Shown here piece by piece: positions 23,252 to 31,565 of a stretch of DNA of 64,000 nt. The translations under genes were made by a program, and so were the position numbers. Origin of the DNA: Candidatus Kaistia colombiensis (GTDB taxonomy: Bacteria > Pseudomonadota > Alphaproteobacteria > Rhizobiales > Kaistiaceae); contig CP119318.1 of assembly GCA_029203105.1 (NCBI GenBank), positions 4,044,501 to 4,108,500 of the forward strand. The letters run 5' to 3'. Under the pieces are notes generated by a model that made no database searches, was not told the origin of the DNA, and saw nothing but the letters and a program-made list of their open reading frames with translations. Positions within the stretch are counted from its first letter, which is position 1. Every line of letters begins with the position of its first letter.

Positions 23252-24742
23252 CTACTCGTCGAGCTTGAGCGGCACGAAGCGGAGTTCGCCGGCGGTGTTG
23301 GCGATCAGGAACAGCGCCGACTTGCGGCCATCCTTCTTGAGCGCATCAATCCGGGCCGAGATCTCGGATGGCTTCGATACCGGCTCCTGCGATACCTCGA
23401 CAATGACTTCGCCAACGGCGATGCCCTTCTCCGCCGCCGAACTGCCGGCGGCGACCTGGGTCACCACGACGCCCTTCACCTCCGGGACGACCGAGAACTG
23501 CTTGCGCAGATCCGGCGTCAGCTCCGAGAGCGTGAGGCCGAGCAATTCGGTGACGACCGGCTTCGGCGGTTCCGCCGGCGTGGAGCTCTGCTTCTCGTCG
23601 GTCTTGGCAACTTCCTCGGTCAGGCGGCCGACCTTGACCTTGAGCGTCGTTTCCTTGCCCTTGCGGATCACGACGACGTCGACGACCTTGTCGATATCGG
23701 CGTCCGCGACCAGGCGCGGCAGATCCCGCATTTCCGCGATCGGCTTGCCGTCAAAGGAAATGACGACGTCGCCCGGCTCGATGCCGGCTTCCGCCGCCGG
23801 CCCCTTGTCGGTGACGCCCGCCACCAGCGCGCCGCGCGCCGGTCCCATGCCGAGGCTTTCGGCGATCTCGTCCGTCACCTGCTGGATGCGCACGCCGAGC
23901 CAGCCGCGCCGCGTCTCGCCATACTGACGGATCTGGTCGACGACATGCATGGCCGCGTCGGAAGGAATGGCGAAGCCGATGCCGATCGAGCCGCCCGACG
24001 GCGAAATGATCGCCGTGTTGATGCCGATGATCTCGCCCTGCTGGTTGAACAGCGGTCCGCCCGAATTGCCGCGATTGATGGCGGCGTCGGTCTGGATGAA
24101 ATTGTCGTAGGGGCCGGAATTGATATCGCGGTTGCGCGCCGAGACGATGCCGGTCGTGACGGTGCCGCCGAGGCCGAACGGATTGCCGATCGCCATCACC
24201 CAGTCGCCGACGCGCATCTTGTCGGAATCGCCGAACTTCAACGCCTTGAGCGGCTTGGCGGCGGTAGGCTTGACCTGCAGGACGGCGATGTCCGTCTTCT
24301 CGTCGTGGCCAATCAGCGTCGCGGTCAGCTTCGTGCCATCGTTGAAATTGGCGATGATCTCGTCGGCGCCCTCGATGACGTGGTTATTGGTGATGATGAT
24401 GCCGGAGGCGTCGATGACGAAGCCGGAGCCGAGCGATTGCACCTTGCGCGGGGGCGCGTTGGTGGTTCCGTCCTTCTGCTTGTTGAAGAACTCGTCGAAG
24501 AACTCCTGGAAGGGCGAGCCCTCCGGCGCCTGCGGTGCCGGAATGCCACGCGCGCCCTCGACCGTCTGCGAGGTCGAGATGTTGACGACGGAATCGACAA
24601 GCCCTGCTGCGAGATCCGCGACGGAATCGGGCCCTTGTGTCGCCCAGGCCGGCGTGAGGGTCGCCGGGCCGGCGGCCGTCAGGAAAGCGCCCAGCGTGAC
24701 AGCAAGGCACAGGCGATAGGATTTCGGTTTGGCCGCGGCCAT
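23252..24742 (-). CDS. degP: DegP/MucD-type periplasmic serine protease
   Basis: 496 residues. Signal peptide (LCLAVTLGAFLTAAGPATL), trypsin-like protease domain, and two PDZ domains (GWLGVRIQQVTDEIAESLG and the later KGVVVTQVAAGSSAAEKGIAVG). The catalytic triad is visible as NNHVIEG (His), DEKTDIAVLQVK (Asp) and RGNSGGPLFN (Ser). It degrades or refolds misfolded envelope proteins. I use the second ATG (24742), eight bases after GAGGAG; the ATG two codons earlier is too close to that site. It lies in the hflK-hflC-DUF2065-degP order common in Rhizobiales. Confidence 0.93.
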   Translation of the reverse strand: MAAAKPKSYRLCLAVTLGAFLTAAGPATLTPAWATQGPDSVADLAAGLVDSVVNISTSQTVEGARGIPAPQAPEGSPFQEFFDEFFNKQKDGTTNAPPRKVQSLGSGFVIDASGIIITNNHVIEGADEIIANFNDGTKLTATLIGHDEKTDIAVLQVKPTAAKPLKALKFGDSDKMRVGDWVMAIGNPFGLGGTVTTGIVSARNRDINSGPYDNFIQTDAAINRGNSGGPLFNQQGEIIGINTAIISPSGGSIGIGFAIPSDAAMHVVDQIRQYGETRRGWLGVRIQQVTDEIAESLGMGPARGALVAGVTDKGPAAEAGIEPGDVVISFDGKPIAEMRDLPRLVADADIDKVVDVVVIRKGKETTLKVKVGRLTEEVAKTDEKQSSTPAEPPKPVVTELLGLTLSELTPDLRKQFSVVPEVKGVVVTQVAAGSSAAEKGIAVGEVIVEVSQEPVSKPSEISARIDALKKDGRKSALFLIANTAGELRFVPLKLDE

Positions 24743-24827
24743 CTGCATCTCTCCTCTGGCGACATCGTCGAGCATGCCACGACGGCGACTTCGATACATC
24801 TAGCGCAGGGCGCATTCGCGCCGGGAG

Positions 24828-25013
24828 TCAATTGCGCGCGAGCCAGACGATGGCGACGCCGAGGGCAAGCGCAACAAGCCCGCATCCCCGCAATACAGTG
24901 TCTGATGCGGCAATTCCTTGCCGCATCATGATTTTCGCAACCGCCGGCGCCATCGCGTAGAACCCGCCCTCGATGACGAGGACGAGCCCGAGCGCGGTGA
25001 CGAAATCCGTCAC
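24828..25013 (-). CDS. DUF2065 small membrane protein
   Basis: 61 residues with two hydrophobic segments (VTALGLVLVIEGGFYAMAP and GCGLVALALGVAIVWLA). DUF2065 proteins are often encoded with hflKC; their function is unknown. The ATG overlaps the hflC stop by four bases, so it belongs to the same operon and probably acts in the inner membrane with the HflKC complex (inference from linkage). Confidence 0.88.
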   Translation of the reverse strand: MTDFVTALGLVLVIEGGFYAMAPAVAKIMMRQGIAASDTVLRGCGLVALALGVAIVWLARN

Positions 25014-26014
25014 GGCGTCGCGGCAGGCGCCGCAGCGGCCGGCGCCGCAGCCGGGGCCGGGGCCGGGGCCGGGACTTTTGCCGGGGCCGAGACCTTGGCC
25101 GGGGCCGGGCTACCGGGCGTGGCCCGCTCCGGAACCGGCAAGGCATTGCCGCTCGGGTCGGTCAGGTAGCGGAAGAAGGGCGACGACGGCGAGATCACCA
25201 TGCGCGTCGTGCTGCCCTTCATGCCGTCCTGATAGGCCTGCATCGAGCGATAGAACGAAAAGAAGTCCGGATCCTGCTCGAAGGCCGCCGCGAAGACGCG
25301 GTTCTTTTCGGCGTCGCCGTCACCCTTGATCTCGTCAGCCTGCTGGTTCGCCTCGGCAACGATAACCGTCGCCTGCCTGTCGGCCTGCGCGCGGATCGTC
25401 TTGGCCGCCTGCTCGCCCTGCGCGCGGATGTCGGTCGCCTCGCGCTGGCGCTCCGTCTGCATGCGCTGATAGACGGCCTGGCTGTTCTCCGGCGGCAGAT
25501 CGGCACGACGGATGCGAACGTCGACGACGTCGACGCCGAGGCGCCGGCCTTCGCGGTTCACCTGATCGGTGATCTGCGACATCAGCGGCGCACGGCCCTC
25601 CCGCACGATGGCGCTGAAGTCCATCTGGCCCGCGGCGCCGCGGATCGCCGAATTCAGGATGACGGCGAGCCGCGATTCCGCGACCGGGATCGAGCCGGCG
25701 GCCTGGAAGAACAGCAGCGGATCGATGATCTTGTAGCGGCCGAACGCATCCATGACGAGGCGCTTGCGGTCGCGGGCGATCACTTCGATCGGCGGCGATT
25801 CGATGTCGAGCAGGCGCTTGTCCAGCATCACGACATTGTCGATCAGCGGGATCTTGGCATAGATGCCCGGTTCGGTCGCGACGCGAACCGGATTGCCGAA
25901 GCGCAGCACCAGCGCCTGCTGGGTCTGGTCGACGATGAACAGGCCGGAATAGGCAATGATCGCGACGATGATGACGATGACGAGGCCGAGCCCGCCGAAA
26001 ATCCTGCTGATCAC
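25010..26014 (-). CDS. hflC: HflC, SPFH/band-7 protein of the FtsH regulator complex
   Basis: 334 residues. An N-terminal membrane helix (GLVIVIIVAIIAYSGLFIV) is followed by a band-7 domain (QTQQALVLRFGNPVRV) and a coiled coil (QRMQTERQREATDIRAQGEQ). With HflK it forms a periplasm-facing cage around FtsH that modulates proteolysis. The C-terminal 40 residues are an Ala/Pro/Lys repeat (APAKVSAPAKVPAPAPAP) absent from the Escherichia coli protein. It overlaps hflK and the DUF2065 gene by four bases each. Confidence 0.93.
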   Translation of the reverse strand: MISRIFGGLGLVIVIIVAIIAYSGLFIVDQTQQALVLRFGNPVRVATEPGIYAKIPLIDNVVMLDKRLLDIESPPIEVIARDRKRLVMDAFGRYKIIDPLLFFQAAGSIPVAESRLAVILNSAIRGAAGQMDFSAIVREGRAPLMSQITDQVNREGRRLGVDVVDVRIRRADLPPENSQAVYQRMQTERQREATDIRAQGEQAAKTIRAQADRQATVIVAEANQQADEIKGDGDAEKNRVFAAAFEQDPDFFSFYRSMQAYQDGMKGSTTRMVISPSSPFFRYLTDPSGNALPVPERATPGSPAPAKVSAPAKVPAPAPAPAAAPAAAAPAATP

Positions 26015-27141
26015 TGCGAGCCCCCCTGCTTGGCGGCCGCGGGTGCGCCCTGCAAGGCGGGCAACGGCATATACGGCACCACTCCACTTCCCTTCTCGTC
26101 GACGATGATCTTGTCCATGTCGGCAAAGACGCCGGAAAGCGTATCGAGATAGATGCGCTCGCGCGTCACGGCGGGAGCCGCCTTGTAGGATTCATAGACC
26201 TTCGTGAAACGATCGGCCTGGCCCTTGGCTTCGGCGATGATCTGGTCGCGGTAGGCGTTGGCGGCTTCGACGATCTGCGAGGCCTGACCGCGCGCGCCGG
26301 GGATAACCCGGTTGGCATAGGTCTGGGCTTCGTTCTGGACGCGGTCCTGGTCCTGCTCGGCCGCCTGCACGTCGCGGAACGCGTCGATGACCTCGGCGGG
26401 CGGACCGACGTTCAGGAGCTGCACCTGCGTGATCTGAATGCCGGCGCCATACTGGTTGAGCTTGTCCTGCATCAGTTGCTGCGCGGCGGTCTGGATGCCG
26501 AGGCGCTCCTCGGTCAGCACGCGCTGGATGTCCGACCGGCCGATGATCTCGCGCATGGCGCTTTCGGCCGTCGCCTTGACCGTGCCTTCGGGGTTCTGGA
26601 CGTTGAACAGATACTTGCTGGCGTCGTTGATCACCCAGAAGACCGAGAAGTCGACGTCGACGATGTTCTCGTCGCCGGTCAACATCAGGCTTTCCTGCGG
26701 GACGTCGCGACCGTTCGAACCGGTGTTGCGGTCATCCTGGATCGTGCCGACCGTGGTGCGGTTCACGCGCGTCACCTGCGGCGTGTAGACGGCCTCGATC
26801 GGATAAGGCAGGCGGAAGTTCAGGCCCGGAGGGGCGCTGCGCTGATACTGGCCGAAGCGCAGGACGACGCCCTGCTCGTCCGGCTCGACGCGGAAGGTGA
26901 AGAAGTTATAGCCCAGGAAGGCCACGACCACCGCCAGAATGGCGACGAACAGGACCGGATTGAAACCGCCACCGCCCGAGCCGCCTCGGCCCGGCAGAAC
27001 CTGTTTCAGCTTGTCCTGGCTGCGGCGAAGGAGTTCCTCGAGATCCGGCGGATTGGGGCCACTGCCGCGCGGGCCCTGTCCCCAGGGGCCGCCATTGCCG
27101 CCACCTTTCCATCCACCGCCCGTCTGGTTGCTCCAGGGCAT
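26011..27141 (-). CDS. hflK: HflK, SPFH/band-7 protein of the FtsH regulator complex
   Basis: 376 residues. The cytosolic N-terminus is Gly/Pro/Trp/Asn-rich (NQTGGGWKGGGNGGPWGQGP), typical of HflK. One membrane helix (FVAILAVVVAFLGYNFFTF) precedes a band-7 domain (EPDEQGVVLRFGQYQRSAPP) and a helical region (EQDQDRVQNEAQTYANRVIP). It is the first gene of the hflK-hflC-DUF2065 unit. The ATG at 27141 follows GGAG at good distance. Confidence 0.93.
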   Translation of the reverse strand: MPWSNQTGGGWKGGGNGGPWGQGPRGSGPNPPDLEELLRRSQDKLKQVLPGRGGSGGGGFNPVLFVAILAVVVAFLGYNFFTFRVEPDEQGVVLRFGQYQRSAPPGLNFRLPYPIEAVYTPQVTRVNRTTVGTIQDDRNTGSNGRDVPQESLMLTGDENIVDVDFSVFWVINDASKYLFNVQNPEGTVKATAESAMREIIGRSDIQRVLTEERLGIQTAAQQLMQDKLNQYGAGIQITQVQLLNVGPPAEVIDAFRDVQAAEQDQDRVQNEAQTYANRVIPGARGQASQIVEAANAYRDQIIAEAKGQADRFTKVYESYKAAPAVTRERIYLDTLSGVFADMDKIIVDEKGSGVVPYMPLPALQGAPAAAKQGGSQ

Positions 27142-27288
27142 CTTCGCTCCTTCAATATCGATCTATAGGCAAGGCGTACCTGCCCCCGCCCATCGAAGCA
27201 AGAGAAGCCCCGGATATGCGGCCTCTGCAGGGCCTCGGCGCGCTGGAAGTGGTGTGCCGGCCCCGTGCTTTCAACGCGGGTGCGGCGT

Positions 27289-27792
27289 TTATCCACGACG
27301 TCGTTGATAGATGGTAAAGCGGGTGGCCGCCGTATCCGACGCGCCGGCCGGGACCGCCTCGGTGGAGACGACCTCCCAGACCGCCGGATCGATCGCCGGA
27401 AAATGCGCGTCACCGGCCGGCGCCGCATCGACATGGGTGATGTAGAGACGATCCGCCCGGTCCATGAAGGCGCCATAGATCTCGCCGCCGCCGATCACCA
27501 TCGCTTCCGCCGCGCCCGTATCCGCCGCCGCCGCGACCGCGGCGTCAAGGGTCGGCACGATCACCGTGCCCGGCGCTGCGAAATCGCGCGCGCGGGTTAA
27601 CACAACGTTAACACGGTTGGGCAAGGGCCGGCCGATCGAGGCAAAGGTCTTGCGGCCCATGATCACCGGCTTGCCGGTCGTGATCGCCTTGAAGCGCTTG
27701 AGGTCGGTCGACAGCTTCCACGGCATGTCGCCGTCATTGCCGATGACCCCGTTCTCGGCGACCGCCGCGATGATCGAGAGCTGCACAGTCAT
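27289..27792 (-). CDS. folA: Dihydrofolate reductase
   Basis: 167 residues. It reduces dihydrofolate with NADPH and supports thymidylate synthesis by ThyA encoded nearby. Seen are SIIAAVAENGVIGNDGDMPW with the conserved acid, VIMGRKTFASIGRPLPNR and VIGGGEIYGAFMDRADRLY. The start overlaps the stop of the UPF0114 gene by four bases (27789-27792), so they are cotranscribed from upstream. Confidence 0.95.
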   Translation of the reverse strand: MTVQLSIIAAVAENGVIGNDGDMPWKLSTDLKRFKAITTGKPVIMGRKTFASIGRPLPNRVNVVLTRARDFAAPGTVIVPTLDAAVAAAADTGAAEAMVIGGGEIYGAFMDRADRLYITHVDAAPAGDAHFPAIDPAVWEVVSTEAVPAGASDTAATRFTIYQRRRG

Positions 27793-28319
27793 TTCGCCTT
27801 CGGCAGGACCGCCTCTTTGAGCGTCTTCGGCCCGGCCGAAATGCGATCGACCAGCGCCAGCAGCAGCGCCGAGACGACGAAGGTCATGTGCAGGATGGTC
27901 GACCACATGATCTTGTCGTTGGTGTATTCGTTGGCGTTCAGGAACACCTGCAGCAGGTGGATCGACGAGATCGCGACGATGGACGACGCCACCTTGATCT
28001 TCAGGCTGCCGGAATCGAGCTTGCCAAGCCAAGACAGATCATGGCCGGCCGTGTCGAAGCGGCTGACGTAATTCTCGTAGGACGAGATCATCACCATGAC
28101 GACGAGGCTCGCGACCAGCGCGGCGTCGATCAGGCCGAGCATGGCCAGGATCATGTCGGATTCGTCGTAGATGAAGACGTTGACCGCCACCTTCCAGAAC
28201 TTCGCGACGAAGGACGCGGCATAGAGCAGGAGCGCGGCGCCGAGGCCGCCATAGAAGATCACCAGCAGCCAACGGGCTGACATGATGAGCTTTTCGATTG
28301 TGTTCTCGAGGGATTTCAA
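27789..28319 (-). CDS. UPF0114 (TIGR00645/YqhA) membrane protein
   Basis: 176 residues with four hydrophobic segments, for example WLLVIFYGGLGAALLLYAA, MILAMLGLIDAALVASLVVM and TFVVSALLLALVD. The family signature SSYENYVSRFD is clear. It is an inner-membrane protein of unknown function. It lies directly upstream of folA with a four-base overlap. Confidence 0.9.
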   Translation of the reverse strand: MKSLENTIEKLIMSARWLLVIFYGGLGAALLLYAASFVAKFWKVAVNVFIYDESDMILAMLGLIDAALVASLVVMVMISSYENYVSRFDTAGHDLSWLGKLDSGSLKIKVASSIVAISSIHLLQVFLNANEYTNDKIMWSTILHMTFVVSALLLALVDRISAGPKTLKEAVLPKAK

Positions 28320-28358
28320 GAGAGGGGGCTCCGTGGATCTGAGGCCAGCATATACGGA

Positions 28359-28874
28359 TCAGGGGACCGTTTCGCCAACCCTCCCCCTCTCGGGAAATGT
28401 CGAGCCGAGACGAATGAGCGCGGTTCCCTCGACCCGGCAGCGCTGCCATTCGGGCAGGATGCGCGCGCCCTGCGCCTCGTAGAAGGCGATCGACGGCGCG
28501 TTCCAGTCGAGCACCGACCATTCGTAACGCCCCAGCCCTTCTGCGATGCAGCGCTGCGCCAGATCGGCGAGCAGCGCCTTGCCGACTCCATGGCCACGGA
28601 ACTCCGGCCGGACGAACAGATCCTCCAGATAGATGCCATGCCGGCCGTTGAAGGTGGAGAAGGTGTAGAACCACAGCGCGAAGCCGGCCGGCGCGCCGTT
28701 CCACTCGGCGATCTCGCAGAACACCTTCGGCGCCGCGCCGAACAGCGCCGTGTCGATCGACACGGCATCAGCCTCGACCTCGTGCGCCAGCTTCTCGTAA
28801 TCGGCAAGCGCCCTGACGAAGTCGAGCACCAGCGGCGCGTCGCCCGGGCGGGCATGGCGAATGACGAGGGTCAT
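28359..28874 (-). CDS. GNAT family N-acetyltransferase (diamine acetyltransferase-like)
   Basis: 171 residues. The pattern IRHARPGDAPLVLDFVRALADYEK, ALWFYTFSTFNGRHGIYLEDLFV and RGHGVGKALLADLAQ (acetyl-CoA loop), with WNAPSIAFYEAQGA, matches the spermidine/diamine (SAT-like) group of GNATs. The substrate is not proven. It lies between the UPF0114 and DUF4424 genes on the same strand. Confidence 0.88.
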   Translation of the reverse strand: MTLVIRHARPGDAPLVLDFVRALADYEKLAHEVEADAVSIDTALFGAAPKVFCEIAEWNGAPAGFALWFYTFSTFNGRHGIYLEDLFVRPEFRGHGVGKALLADLAQRCIAEGLGRYEWSVLDWNAPSIAFYEAQGARILPEWQRCRVEGTALIRLGSTFPERGRVGETVP

Positions 28875-28890
28875 GGATCGGGTTCCGGCT

Positions 28891-29901
28891 TCAGCGCGTA
28901 TCGGCGTTGGGCTGCAGGATCATGATGTCGAGGTCCTGCTGCGGTTCGAAATTCGTCTTCACCACCTCGAACTGCGTCGGGCCGATCTTCTTCACGCCGT
29001 CGGCGCAGAAGGAGACGAGGTTGTTCGGCGAGCCCTTGTCGACGACGAGGCGGAATTTGGCGATCGGGCCGGCCCAGTTGCTGCCGGTGCGCAGCACATA
29101 GGCGATGCGGTTCTCGAACAGGTTGTTGCCGCCATCGGGTGCGAGACCGGCGCGGGCCGCCTTCAGGAAGGCGTCGTCCATGCAGTATTTCTGGCGATAG
29201 ACGTCGAACCACGGCTCGGACTGCGCCTCGGGCGCGACGAACGAGACGTCGGCGCTCCGACCGACGCTGGGCTGATAGCTGTGCTCGACGACGAGCCGCT
29301 TCCCGGCCGGGAAAGTCTGTTCGCGATAGAAGACGGTCGAAAGCAGCCAGCTCGGCGCCAGATGCTTCACCATCCCCTTGCCGTCATTGTCATATTCGTC
29401 GATCGCCGCGAGGCCGAGCTGGACCAGATTGTCCTTGTCCGGTTGTGGCAAAGCGTCGAGCGCCTTGCGCGTCGCGTCGAGATGCAGCGCCAGTGGCACG
29501 CCGAGGCTTGTGAGCAACGCCGTCTGGTCGATGCCGAGCGCCGAGGCACGCTGCTGCACCCTGGTCTCGACCGGCTTGCCGTCGACCAGGGTCTTGAAGC
29601 CGAGAAAATTGACCGGATCGTCGACCGGGATCGAGACCATGAAATCGATGCTGCCCTGGATGTCGGGCATCGGGAAGGCGACCAGCGTCGTGACGTCGTG
29701 ATCGGCATGGTTCTCGAAGGTGTAGCGGACCCGCACCGCGTCCATTGAGATGAACAGATCCTCCGACTGCATCTCGATGTCCTCGGTCAGGACATAGACG
29801 AGACCGCCAGCGGCGAGCGCGGCCGTGGAATCATTGGCCCGGGCCGATGCGACGAGAGCCCCGGCGAGCAGCAAGGCGAGGCAGGCGATCGAGGCGCGCA
29901 T
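28891..29901 (-). CDS. DUF4424 exported protein
   Basis: 336 residues with a signal peptide (MRASIACLALLLAGALVASA, cleavage near ARA-ND). The mature protein matches the DUF4424 pattern: NDSTAALAAGGLVYVLTEDI, VRVRYTFENHADHDVTTLVAFPMPD (in part) and GKRLVVEHSYQPSVG. The function is unknown; it is probably periplasmic. The ATG at 29901 was chosen as the signal-peptide start; upstream frame belongs to the thyA shadow. Its stop is 16 bases before the GNAT start. Confidence 0.82.
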   Translation of the reverse strand: MRASIACLALLLAGALVASARANDSTAALAAGGLVYVLTEDIEMQSEDLFISMDAVRVRYTFENHADHDVTTLVAFPMPDIQGSIDFMVSIPVDDPVNFLGFKTLVDGKPVETRVQQRASALGIDQTALLTSLGVPLALHLDATRKALDALPQPDKDNLVQLGLAAIDEYDNDGKGMVKHLAPSWLLSTVFYREQTFPAGKRLVVEHSYQPSVGRSADVSFVAPEAQSEPWFDVYRQKYCMDDAFLKAARAGLAPDGGNNLFENRIAYVLRTGSNWAGPIAKFRLVVDKGSPNNLVSFCADGVKKIGPTQFEVVKTNFEPQQDLDIMILQPNADTR

Positions 29902-29981
29902 GAGCTTGGCTCCAGCCAGAGAGCGATGACCCGGTCCGAAAATCCCGTGACGGCAGACGAACGCCGGCGCCGGACTACCCG

Positions 29982-30776
29982 CTACACGGCGATCGGCGCC
30001 TTGATGGCGGGCTCGGGATCGTAGCCGACGAGCTCGAAATCCTCGAAGCGGAAATCCTCGATCCGCTTCACCGTCGGGTTGAGCTTCATCGTCGGCAACG
30101 GCCGCGGCGTGCGGGAAAGCTGCAGCTTCGCCTGCTCGAGGTGGTTGGAATAAAGATGCGCGTCGCCGAAGGTGTGGACAAAGTCGCCCGGCTTCAGCCC
30201 CGTCACCTGCGCCACCATCATCGTCAACAGCGCATAAGAGGCGATGTTGAACGGCACGCCCAGGAAGATATCGGCGGAGCGCTGGTAGAGCTGGCAGGAA
30301 AGCCGCCCCTCGGCGACATAGAACTGGAACAGGCTGTGGCAGGGCGGCAGCGCCATGTCGTCGACCTGCGCCGGGTTCCAGGCAGAAACGATCAGCCGGC
30401 GCGAATCCGGCTTGGTGCGGATCATCTCGATGACATTGGCGAGCTGGTCGATCGTGCCGCCGTCCGGTGCCGGCCAGGAGCGCCACTGCGCGCCATAGAC
30501 CGGGCCGAGATCGCCGTTCTCGTCCGCCCACTCGTCCCAGATCGAGACACCGTTTTCCTTCAGGTAGCGGATGTTGGTATCGCCGGCGACAAACCAGAGC
30601 AGCTCGTGAAGGATCGAACGCAGATGCGCTTTCTTGGTGGTGACCAGCGGAAAGCCGTCGGCCAGGTTGAAGCGCATCTGGTAGCCGAACACGGAAAGCG
30701 TACCCGTCCCGGTGCGGTCTTCCTTGCGGATCCCGTGGTCGAGGACGTGCTGCATGAGGTCGAGATATTGGCGCAT
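29982..30776 (-). CDS. thyA: Thymidylate synthase
   Basis: 264 residues, the length of the classic enzyme. It makes dTMP from dUMP with methylenetetrahydrofolate. Seen are the start MRQYLDLMQHVLDHGIRKED, FPLVTTKKAHLRSI, the active-site ALPPCHSLFQFYV with the nucleophile Cys, RSADIFLGVPFNIASYALL and GDAHLYSNHLEQ. The protein start at 30776 fits the family; a longer frame upstream does not. Confidence 0.96.
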   Translation of the reverse strand: MRQYLDLMQHVLDHGIRKEDRTGTGTLSVFGYQMRFNLADGFPLVTTKKAHLRSILHELLWFVAGDTNIRYLKENGVSIWDEWADENGDLGPVYGAQWRSWPAPDGGTIDQLANVIEMIRTKPDSRRLIVSAWNPAQVDDMALPPCHSLFQFYVAEGRLSCQLYQRSADIFLGVPFNIASYALLTMMVAQVTGLKPGDFVHTFGDAHLYSNHLEQAKLQLSRTPRPLPTMKLNPTVKRIEDFRFEDFELVGYDPEPAIKAPIAV

Positions 30777-30948
30777 GGGGTCGTCCGGGAGAGATTCGAG
30801 GTTTTCACGACCATACAACGAGCGGCATCGCGGATCGAGAATTTGCACACCGCGCCGGACTACGCTCAACTGGCGGCGGGCGGCGCGGGGCCGAACGTCT
30901 CAGGACTCCGCGGAACCAATGGCTGACTGCCCGGCCTCGGAGCCCGGC

Positions 30949-31539
30949 ATGTCGCAGACCATCGCCAATCCAGACGTCTACCTGCACGTGCGCGTCATCA
31001 TCGGCATCATCCTCGGCCTCAGCGTCTCCCGCCTATTGAGCGGGGTGAGCCGCTTCGCGCAGCATCCACTTCGCAACCCGGTCTTCATCACCCACCTGCT
31101 CTGGGTCGCCTTCGCCTTCATATGTGTCGTGCATTTCTGGTGGTTCGAGTTCTACCTGGCTTCGGTCTCGGTCTGGACCTTCGAACTGTATGTTTTCATC
31201 ATCGTCTACGCGAGCCTGTACTTCCTGCTCTGCGCCATCCTGTTTCCTGACAGCATGGCGGAGTACGCCGACTATGAAGACTATTTCATGTCGCGGCGGA
31301 AGTGGTTTTATGGCTTGATCGCCGTCATCTTCATGGTTGATCTGATCGATACCGCCATCAAGGGTAGCGCGCATTTCCACTCGCTCGGATTTATCTATCC
31401 AGCCCGAAACATCGTCTATGCTGGCGTCGCCATCATCGCGATGTTCGTTGCCGACAAACGCTTCCACCTCGCCATCGCGATTCTCGCCCTTTCCTTCCAG
31501 ACCTTCTGGATCCTGCGCGCCTTCAGCACGCTGCACTGA
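30949..31539 (+). CDS. Multi-pass membrane protein of unknown function
   Basis: 196 residues and about six hydrophobic segments: VIIGIILGLSVSRLLSG, ITHLLWVAFAFICVVHFWWF (aromatic-rich), ELYVFIIVYASLYFLLCAIL, FYGLIAVIFMVDLIDTA, NIVYAGVAIIAMFV and LAIAILALSFQTFW. No known motif is seen. The ATG at 30949 has GGAG eight bases upstream; an ATG at 30919 is an alternative. Base use is slightly less GC-rich than in the neighbours. Confidence 0.7.
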   Translation: MSQTIANPDVYLHVRVIIGIILGLSVSRLLSGVSRFAQHPLRNPVFITHLLWVAFAFICVVHFWWFEFYLASVSVWTFELYVFIIVYASLYFLLCAILFPDSMAEYADYEDYFMSRRKWFYGLIAVIFMVDLIDTAIKGSAHFHSLGFIYPARNIVYAGVAIIAMFVADKRFHLAIAILALSFQTFWILRAFSTLH

Positions 31540-31565
31540 GACGCGCGGAATCGAAGCTGGCGTCG

